Origin: Amoebidium appalachense
Lineage: Eukaryota > Ichthyosporea
Length of the DNA: 64,000 nucleotides
Direction: 5' to 3'
NCBI GenBank assembly: GCA_963693365.1
Contig: CAVNZM010000002.1
Coordinates: 992,001-1,056,000, forward strand
The notes beneath the pieces were generated by a model. The model had not been told where the DNA came from. It did not search any database and saw only the letters and a program-made list of their open reading frames with translations. Below are positions 56,178 through 64,000 of this stretch, one piece after another. The translations under genes were made by a program, and so were the position numbers. The stretch's first letter is position 1. Each line of letters starts with the position of its first letter.

Positions 56178-56757
56178 TTTACTTCCACGTCCAATTACGT
56201 GCTCCGACTCCATGTGAAGGTCTGCCTGTGATCCCCCCCCCCCCCCCCCCCAAAAAAAAAAAAAAAAAAAACATGCGGTGCGTACCGACAGTGCTTGAGT
56301 CACTGGCCTTGAACTTGCGCAACTCATCCAGGGTGGGCTCCACACCGTCAATCATCTGCAAAGCAGACCACCAGAGTCGGCATGCATTCACTCACCAGCC
56401 AAAAGCAGCACAAAGCCAATCGTTTTGTAAGTGGATACGCCACAGCAATGCACACAACGACAACCAGGGGCTGTCATGAACCCATGCCGTGACCAATAGC
56501 CCACACACCCACACACACAAACAGGCAGCAAGTAGCCGTGGCCCTGCCTGGGTGCATGCACGTGACTTCCTTGGATCGTGCATCCGTCATCCCCATGAGA
56601 CCTTATGAAACCTCAATTGTTGGGGCTTTGGTCTTTCTCAATTTCCATTTTCTTTTTCTTTCTTCTCTTCCCCCTCTTCCTTTTTTTGTTTTTGTGCATG
56701 TAAGGGGGTAGGGGGGGACGGGGGTACATACACGTGTGCCTGTGTGTGTGCCTGTGT

Positions 56758-56788
<31 letters not shown>

Positions 56789-57279
56789 GGGGGGAGGGCT
56801 GGGAGGGGAGGAGGGTTAAAAAGTACCAGCGCATTCATGGGGAAGGTCTTGACGAGGTAGCCGTCTCTGAACTTGCCGCCCTCAAACACCAGCATGTTGC
56901 CTCGGCCCGTCACCTCCCCACCGGCCTTGCGCACCTCATCGGGGTCAAAGAGCCGCTGGGGGGGACGCTTGCCTCCAGGGAGCACACCACCACGTTTGCG
57001 CTTGAGAATTTCCTCCTGTGAGAACCAAAACATACATGCATCTTAGGTGGTGTCTGTGTGGTGGCTTAGGGTGCATAGGTCGAGACCTGGGCAACACTAT
57101 ACGACATGGATTACGGGCTAACAGTGCTTCGAAGCATTGATTCAACTTTAGTGAAAAGCACGAGGAAAAAACGTTGAAAAGCCATCGACCCGTAACAGAC
57201 ATGATAAATGATACGAGATTAAAAGGCAAACTGGTGGGTGGAAGGCACTATATTTAGAGAGGTGGGTGGTTGTGTGTGG

Positions 57280-57329
<50 letters not shown>

Positions 57330-57754
57330 GTGTGCGTGTGTGTGCGCACGTGCGTGGGCGTGGTTTCTTTTTTTTTTAAAGGAGGACGAGGGGAAGAGGG
57401 GGTACGTGGTCACACCCCAAAGGCCAGCTGCAAGCAGCAAGAACAGGGGGATCAAGGGGGCCATATTGAGACCCACACCAAATGAAGTGCGGCGAAGGAA
57501 AATATGTCGAGTAAGGGTCGAGAAAGAAGCAAGATATTATGCATTTCGAAGCAAGAAAAAATCGAGTCCACCAGCCTCCGAGCACAACAGGTCTGCTCGG
57601 TTACCTTTGATGATGCGGCCTTGCCGATGGCGTCGTAGTCTATGCGGGGCAGCATCTTGATGGTCACCGTGCCCCGTGTCTCGTCACACTGCACCACCTG
57701 CACACACATACACACAGGCGTATTACTGCCCGTGCATCTCCTGCTCCCATCCTT

Positions 57755-57792
<38 letters not shown>

Positions 57793-59091
57793 TTCCCCCC
57801 ATCCCATAGAAAAAAGGGTATGTTTACACCCAGCCAGTCACACAGTCTCTTACACTCACCCACACAGTAAAAACCATGATCGCTGCAGTTGGCCTCCAAC
57901 CCCAAACTCTATCATACCCATCAGAACACAGCACCCCCCCTCCCCCCCCCCCCCCCCCCCCCCCCCCCCGGGGGCCCCCAAAGGACCCCAGAAGGAAAAA
58001 CAAAAGGCCCCGAAAACACACACTTTCCTTCGAAAACTCTATGCAGCCTTCTCACCCCTCCACCCCCCATCCCAGCAGATACTAATAATAGTAACAAACA
58101 TACCTGGGCAATGTCGTCCCTGTACAGCACGCCTCTCCTCACACGCACCCAGGCACCCGTAGGCACTAGCTCCACCTTGCGCACACACGACATCACCTGC
58201 TCACACACCGTTAGATTCTTGCAGGAAAAAGCGACTTATAGTGATGTTAGCTGCTCAAGTAAAATTTGAGACGAACTATTGCAACCAACATGGCCGGAAA
58301 GAAGCTATCTGTAAACCACTATGCATAGACTGCTGCTTGGCATCACTCTATGCGGTGATACTTCGTTTCCTTTCATGTGTCAAGCAAGCTACACACTATC
58401 CAGCACACCACATCATCCCATTCTCCTCCAATTGAAAACATATCAGCCATCACCTTGCTCTTTCCCCACTAACAGCCCCTTCCACTATCCCTCCCCCTCC
58501 CCCCAAAGAGCGTGTGTGCACACAGACGCAGGCACACACGCGCACACAGACACACACCCTGTTCCTGAACCGTCATCCACTATTAACCCACCCCTCCTCC
58601 TGACAATCTACTCCATAGGAGGGGTTCATATTTCAACGACACACACGTACCGCGACCATCTCCTCCGTGGGCACCAAGTTCTGCTTGAACTGGCCGTAGC
58701 GCAGTGCCTGCAGACCCTTGACGGCCTGTTACCGTACATGCACATGTCAGCACATGGACACGACCATCATAGCGCTATCCTATCATCAGGCGCCTCCCCT
58801 CCCCTCCCCTCTCCCCCTACCCCTCTCCGCCTCCCCCCCACGAACAAGCAGATAAAGGAAAGCATTCACACGCACACATCTCTTCCTTCCCCGACCAAAC
58901 ACCAAACACAAAAAAACGTCCTTCTCTGTCCCACCCCCCCCTTCCCTTCCCCCCCCCAACCCTCTTTCCCGCAACACACCCAACCCCCCTACCCCCTGCC
59001 CCCGCTTCTCCCCCTCCCTTCCCTCCTCCCCCCCCCCCCCCCCCTCCCACCCACCCACCCACCCACCCCCACGGGCCAACCCAAAAGAAAC

Positions 59092-59136
<45 letters not shown>

Positions 59137-59438
59137 GTGCCACGTGAGCCTGCTTAAAGGCCTCGACGTAGATGTGGCCCTTGAGGTTTTCCACGGCCAC
59201 CACGGACTTGATCAGCAGCGGCTCCTCGCTGTACTCCAGCTCCAGGTACTTGCGCATCAGTGCAATCGCTACCTCCTTCTCACGCCCAGGCTGTGGAAAA
59301 AAAAGTGTTGTGTTGGATAAACACACGGAAACCTTGTTAGAAAAACGGACAGAAGAGGTGTCACCTTCGAGGTCCGCTTGAATGAACACAAATAGCGGAG
59401 GGGGGGGGGGGGGGGGGGGAGGGGAGGGGGAGGGGGGG

Positions 59439-59479
<41 letters not shown>

Positions 59480-60855
59480 AAGAGAGTGTGTGTGTGTCTG
59501 TACGTGTGTGTGCGCGCGCGTGCCCCCGCACGCGCACGTGCATGCGTGTGCGTGTTTGTGAGTGTTTGCTTGCTTGCATGTGTGCATGTGTGTGTTTTTT
59601 AGGGGAGGGATGGAGACGGAGAGTGACACACAGAGCCCAACAAGGACACAGGGAGATTACATTTTGTCCTGGCGAGGAAACAATGTAAACTTCTCTGGAA
59701 GCCAGTGTTCGTCTAAAACTCTGCACACATGATACATGTGTGCATATGTGTGGGGACGCCCCGTCGCGCATATGTGTGTGTGTGTGCATGTGCATGTGCA
59801 TGTGTGTGTGTGTGGTGTGTGTGTGTGTACATGGGTGTGTGCATGGGTGTGTGTGTATGTGTGTGTGTGTGTGTGTTTTGTGTGTGTGTGTGTGTAGAGG
59901 GTGCACACGCACCTGGCACTTGACCATCCACAGCTTGGGGTCTCTCACAGTGGGCAGCTTTCCCGCCTGCCTGATGGCCCGTGGCTGGGCCGCCTCAGCA
60001 TCGTCTGACGGCCCTACAGCACCCTCGGCATAGCGCCGCTCAAGGTCCTGCAAGAAAACAGGAACAGTCAGCACAAATCATGCTACTGTTGTGCGTGTAA
60101 ACATGAAAAAAATATCAGCTCTAGATTGTGTTAAATACAAAAACAGTAATAAAACAACACCCAAAACAGACCGTTACACACGTACATATTTGCATGATGT
60201 TGAAACAACAATCCACACCACCCCACACCTTCGATAGGAAAGGAAAATAATCGTGTGATGTTTAAACACAGCAAACCACACAAACTTGAACCGCCTGATG
60301 CACAAGGAACACGTTGCCTCATAGTGAAAACAAACCAACACACTTCACATCACACACCTACTAGTGTACAAGAACAAACAAGACCCGAGGATAGAGGTCA
60401 ACACAGCAATGAAAAGCGGAGCATCGGTGCCCCCTGCACATGCAGACGAGCAACACACACCTCCACGTTTGCGCGGTTTCTCCTCTCCCTCTCCTGTGCC
60501 CGTTTCCTCTGCATAGCACGCTCTTCCCTTTCGGCCTCGGCTGCATAACAGTACAGCCTGGTTAGTGCCTAGGTTCAAGTCACGACTAAGGGGGCATAAG
60601 TGCACGTTACGCGCGCACGGAGAAAAAAGAGGAGAGTGTAAGAAAGGAGGGAGGGGAGAGGAGGGGGAGGGGGGGGGGGGGGGAGGGGGATGGAGAGAGT
60701 GAGATAGAGGGAGGGAGAGGGCGGGGAAGAAGAGAAAGAGGAGTGCACAGGGGGAGATGAGGGGGGCGAGAGGGAGAGTGAAAGGGGGGGGGGGGGGGGA
60801 GGGGGGGAGAGAGAGAGAGAGGGAGCGAGGGAGGGAGGGGGGGGGGGGGGGGGGG

Positions 60856-60931
<76 letters not shown>

Positions 60932-61892
60932 AAGGGAGCAAGCGAGAGAGATAGAGAAAGAGGGGGGGGGAGGGGGGGAGGGGAGGGGCGGGGGGGGGGA
61001 GGGGAGGGGGAGGGGGGAGAGAGAGCTTCGACTAAACAACACAACATGCCTCAAAAACAAAACCCTCGTCACCACTAACCACTCATCCCCTTTTCACGTC
61101 CCCCAGCCACAGCCCTGTCGTTCCCTTACCCTTCCTTCTTTCCCCACCCACCTCCGTCCCTTCCCCCCTCCTAAATAAGGGATACAGAAACAGGCACGTG
61201 CACACAGGCGCACACACGCACACAGAGTTGCACACCAGTCACCAAAGCAACTTCCTATCTTCCAACACCCCTCCAACCACAACAACACTCACACACCTCC
61301 ACTCAGCATCTGCGTGCACTACATGCGCTGCACACAACAGCACGGAACAAACTACCCCCGCCCACCTCTCTCTGCGTTGTACTCATCATCCTCGTATTCT
61401 TCCTCGTCACTCCCCTCCTCGACCTCCTCCTCAAAGAACATGGACGCCTTGGGCCTCTTTCTGCTCTTACTCCTCTCTCTCTCGTCTTCATCATCGTCCT
61501 CTTCATCTTCCTCTTCCTCCTCATCGTCCTCCTCCTATCCCGTCCACACATAAGAGCTCGCATGACCAAATATGTAAAGAGCAAGCCTAAAATAGCCTTC
61601 CCTTCCACCCCAAAATACAACACTTGTAGCCTATCCATACCAGACCACATCACTTCGCGGGCAGGCAACAAACACCTTCACACAGCACAGATAAACATGC
61701 CTAACCAATACCACAAAACCGTCACTCCGATTCACCCTTTTTTTTCGCAAATACAGACCACAAAGCACCGTTACGGGTAACATTTCCCTTTTCTCCGCAC
61801 ATGTTCACCCCTCATCCTACCTCCTCTTCGTCGTCTTCTTCCTCCTCTACATCGTCATTCCGGTTATCATCTTCGTCCGAAGACCGACCCAT
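44874..61892 (-). CDS. SUPT5H: Transcription elongation factor SPT5 (29 exons)
   Basis: Large subunit of DSIF (Spt4-Spt5), which clamps RNA polymerase II and controls pausing and elongation in the nucleus. Exons (minus, high-low): 61892-61821, 61534-61366, 60540-60461, 60047-59913, 59290-59135, 58725-58651, 58196-58104, 57697-57605, 57015-56827, 56355-56286, 55727-55582, 55033-54971, 53473-53381, 52776-52679, 51635-51542, 50999-50763, 50200-50149, 49741-49531, 49105-49009, 48554-48433, 48214-48124, 47945-47806, 47580-47494, 47172-47075, 46823-46785, 46511-46464, 46013-45894, 45543-45476, 45029-44874. They total 3192 nt (1063 residues), all in phase. Order: acidic Asp/Glu N-terminus (1-80), NGN (about 130-230, [20 protein letters not shown]), KOW domains (about 230-710; for example [35 protein letters not shown]), CTR (about 730-950), two last KOW units. 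The start of exon 47945 could instead be 47939. Confidence 0.97.
48268..48320. repeat. poly(C) tract, 53 bp
   Basis: The longest uninterrupted C run I see. It lies in the SPT5 intron between two CTR exons and reads as poly-G in the transcript. Confidence 0.93.
48914..49008. repeat. (CA)n microsatellite ending at a 5' splice site
   Basis: On the SPT5 strand this is (GT)n that begins exactly at the donor of exon 49105-49009, so the splice donor GTGTGT is the first unit of the array. Confidence 0.92.
51680..52296. mobile_element. TIR element (MITE-like) in an SPT5 intron
   Basis: About 617 bp of AT-richer DNA with no long homopolymer, bounded by inverted repeats: ATAGATGTGTCCGCGGC at 51680-51696 and its reverse complement at 52280-52296. 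A second inner pair, GCTAGCAGGCC (51715-51725) and GGCCTGCTAGC (near 52240-52250), is followed by matching ATCGA...AATGG. Either a TA duplication at the outer ends or CTAG at the inner ends could be the target site. It has no ORF. The family is unassigned. Confidence 0.6.
53816..54585. repeat. Composite minisatellite: 8 copies of a 60-bp unit separated by (TA)n
   Basis: A conserved unit (ACCCTAGTTTCTGAGCCTAC... to ...CTTCATCAGCATC, about 60 bp) recurs eight times, starting near 53816, 53933, 54006, 54099, 54231, 54356, 54429 and 54502. Each copy is joined to the next by (TA)n of 4 to about 30 units, one spacer also carrying (CA)n. It lies in the SPT5 intron between exons 54971 and 53473. Confidence 0.93.
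56091..56174. repeat. (CA)n microsatellite
   Basis: About 84 bp of pure CA in the SPT5 intron between exons 56286-56355 and 55582-55727. Confidence 0.94.
60861..60931. repeat. (GA)n microsatellite in a G-rich region
   Basis: About 70 bp of pure GA within a 400-bp G/A-rich stretch (60620-61025) of an SPT5 intron. Confidence 0.93.
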
Positions 61893-62913
61893 TGTGTCTG
61901 TATTCCTGCCTAGCAGTAGTGAATCAAGAAACCTTTTTCAACGTGTCAGTAACCTAAAAGCAAAGGGTAAACTTTCGCTTGAAGTGACAAAGAAGAGCGC
62001 ACCGAGTGAACTGTTACGTAAGACGAAGGGGAGCAGCTTTTTGACCTTGAGTCGACAATCGCGGCGCGGAAAGTGATTGGTTCTCAAAAAATACATTTAC
62101 CATATAAAGTCATTTATATGCTGTTTTGATTGGATTTTCTTTGACTGTAACTTTACTATGGCCAGCCGTGGTCCGTGGCACACTTCAGCAGTGCAGCGCC
62201 TGTGCCACCTGGTGATGTTTATGCACGTACGCGTGATATGCCTAGCAAATCGATCTCCCTCAATTCATGAAAACAGAGTGTCGCCCCCACGTCACAAACT
62301 CGTTTCGCGGCCTACAGGCACGCTCACCATGGCCACTTGTCAATCACACCAGGCCTCTTGTACACAGCACTCAGGTATTTTTGTAGGCTAGGCTAAAGAG
62401 GAGGCCTTGCAAGCCATCTTCACCCTCAGCCTGACATAAGCCAAAACTGATAAGACACCGAGCGTTGGAAGCCTAAAGAACACCTCTGCATCTCTGTTTT
62501 GTGGGGCCAGCCCAACGTTCTATTCTGGCCCACAAGAGCACGATTCTTATCATACATCTTAACTTGTAGTGATACTATTCCGCAAGGAAAGCTATAAACA
62601 GCAGTGCCCATGGCCAAAAGACACAAGGCTCAGTCTATCAGGCCATAGCAGCTATATAATCACTACTTCTAAACACTTTCATTTATATTTAGCCATATAT
62701 ATATGCAGCTCCGAGGAGCAGTAAATAGATCAATCCTTCCAAACACCTACAGAACTTGAACGGTCTTGAACCATCTAGTTCAAGACCAGAGAAAGCATTA
62801 CGTGAATATATATCCATCCCCAATACCCTGCTCCCTTCAGACCACTGCTTCACCAAGGAACCACACAGACCATAAGCAGCCAATCACAACATTTCGTCAA
62901 GCCAACAACCTCC
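61893..62913. other. SPT5 upstream region and 3' flank of the next gene
   Basis: Unique, AT-richer DNA without long homopolymers. It contains an inverted CCAAT box (ATTGG, 62076-62080) about 185 bp before the SPT5 start and a GC-rich segment (GCGGCGCGG) beside it. A 104-codon + strand ORF (62077-62391) shows no family features and is probably chance. Confidence 0.55.
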
Positions 62914-63294
62914 TCACACGTTGGCGTCTTGCGGTTTGCGGACGTCCAGCTCACGTTCCTGTAATCAAGCAACAGCTCAAAGTTAGAATGTTCAAAGATA
63001 TCGGATGGTGAGCAGGCAAATACCTACTCACACAATGTCCCCATCCTGAAAGGGCCTAAAGTCGAAACAGGAAAAGCGTTCTGAAAGGGTTTAACGGAAA
63101 GCTCAACTTGAGGGCTACATGGAAAAAGAGGGATACTTCACCTGCTGGGACTGGAGGCAGGCCTGGAACATGCAGTAGATTAGGTCGAGAATCCAGTCAA
63201 GGTCGCCCGGGATATCGATGAAGAAAGACAGGATGCAGCGGACCCAGCCGACGATGCAGGCGCACCAGATCATGCAGTTCTCGAGCCAGGTGTT
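62914..63294 (-). CDS. Unrecognised hydrophobic Cys/Trp-rich protein, C-terminal exons
   Basis: Two exons fit together in phase on the minus strand: 63294-63142 (51 codons, acceptor TTTTTAG, donor CAG|GTGAAG) and 62958-62914 (14 codons plus TGA, acceptor GATTACAG). The first encodes a hydrophobic stretch with Cys and Trp (NTWLENCMIWCACIVGWVRC, then SFFIDIPGDLDWILDLIYCM), which could be one or two membrane segments. The second encodes a short charged tail, ERELDVRKPQDANV. Codon use is GC-rich at third positions, as in the real exons nearby. I do not recognise the family. Upstream exons are probably beyond 63300 or outside the window. Confidence 0.6.
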
Positions 63295-64000
63295 CTAAAA
63301 ATAAAGACATGAGTCAGAATGCCCTACCCCCCCCACCCACCCCCACCACCCCCACTCCCTCCGCCAGCACCACCTCCAACACACACACACCTATGCAACC
63401 CCCCCCCCCCCCCCCCCTCCCCCCTTCAAGAAAAACGAATACTCAAAGGAATTGTTGTTAAGGCGGAGGTGATATAGGGAGCCCTAATTCACAGAGTAGT
63501 GGTCAAGTTGATTTAAAGGGAGAGAAGGGGAGAGTTGGGGGAGGGGGCCGGGGGGGGGGGAGCAACTCATTCATGCCCAATCAAAGTCGTTAACGGTCCA
63601 TCACTGGGGGGTACTTCAATCTCTCTCTCTCTCTCTCCCCCCCCCCCCCCCTCCCCCTCCCCCCCGTTTCCCTGCACACACACATCCCACCACCACCGCG
63701 ACCACAGGCAAGAGGGAGGGTTAAAAAAACAAAAATCTTTGCTTTTGCTATGCGAAAGCCCCAAGTGAGCAAGCAGCCAGAAAAGTGGGGGAACAAAAGT
63801 GGGGGGACAGGAAGGTGACCGGGAGGGGGGTCTGTTATGATCCTTGTTTGTATTTGCAACAGTCACAAATAAGACCCAGCCCCTTCAAAAGGGGGGAGGG
63901 GAAGGGGGCGGGGGGGAAGGTTGCAAGTGTCACTACTGATGTTTACACAGATAACAAACAGGAGGGTCATGCAGACATCGGCGCACTAGAGGTGTAGGAC
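63295..64000. other. Right end of window, no gene identified
   Basis: Contains C-rich runs (63328-63425, 63637-63665), G-rich runs (63540-63560, 63890-63915) and unique DNA. It is probably an intron or the 5' part of the gene at 62914-63294. I found no convincing exon here. Confidence 0.45.

Noticed and set aside
62077-62391. 104-codon + strand ORF upstream of SPT5
   Set aside because: No recognisable domain, ordinary base composition and position in a promoter region; likely chance.

Overview
The window looks like nuclear DNA of a eukaryote with spliced genes, and I read it as a unicellular relative of animals (holozoan, perhaps an ichthyosporean such as Sphaeroforma). That placement is an inference. 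It rests on a Gs-like G-protein alpha subunit, a Tiam-type RBD-PDZ-DH-PH Rho GEF and an Spt5 with a metazoan-style C-terminal repeat region. No genome search was possible. Non-coding DNA is saturated with long dG:dC homopolymers, (CA)n/(GT)n and (GA)n arrays. Most long ORFs in the raw sequence are readings of these repeats, not genes.

Layout, left to right: a G-protein alpha gene (+, 222-7423, 5' end outside the window); a mitochondrial ribosomal protein bL21m gene (-, 9683-12660, 5' end not found); ribosomal protein eL19 (+, 14182-17493, start codon split by an intron); a Tiam-like Rho-family GEF (-, 18936-23815); a single-exon BTB/POZ protein (-, 25684-26646); a hAT-type MITE (27246-27657, 8-bp target duplication); an amino-acid transporter of the AAAP family (+, 28494-29912); C/G-rich repeats; a miniature LTR retrotransposon (34845-35986) with a half-tRNA-iMet primer site; a second AAAP transporter (-, 36735-38393) placed tail-to-tail with the first; a long imperfect palindrome (40263-40889); an MFS hexose-type transporter (-, 41604-43101); a 29-exon SPT5/SUPT5H gene (-, 44874-61892) whose introns carry a TIR element and a TA-rich minisatellite; and the last exons of an unrecognised Cys/Trp-rich hydrophobic protein (-, 62914-63294).

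The genes are ordinary cellular housekeeping, transport and signalling genes and do not form one pathway. The more unusual material is in the mobile elements, the palindrome, the repeat tracts that run directly into splice sites, and single-base reading-frame breaks in otherwise well-conserved genes, three of them at G/C runs. Exon boundaries were derived by hand from GT/AG sites, codon phase and protein family resemblance. In SPT5 the 29 exons sum to 3192 nt, an exact multiple of three.
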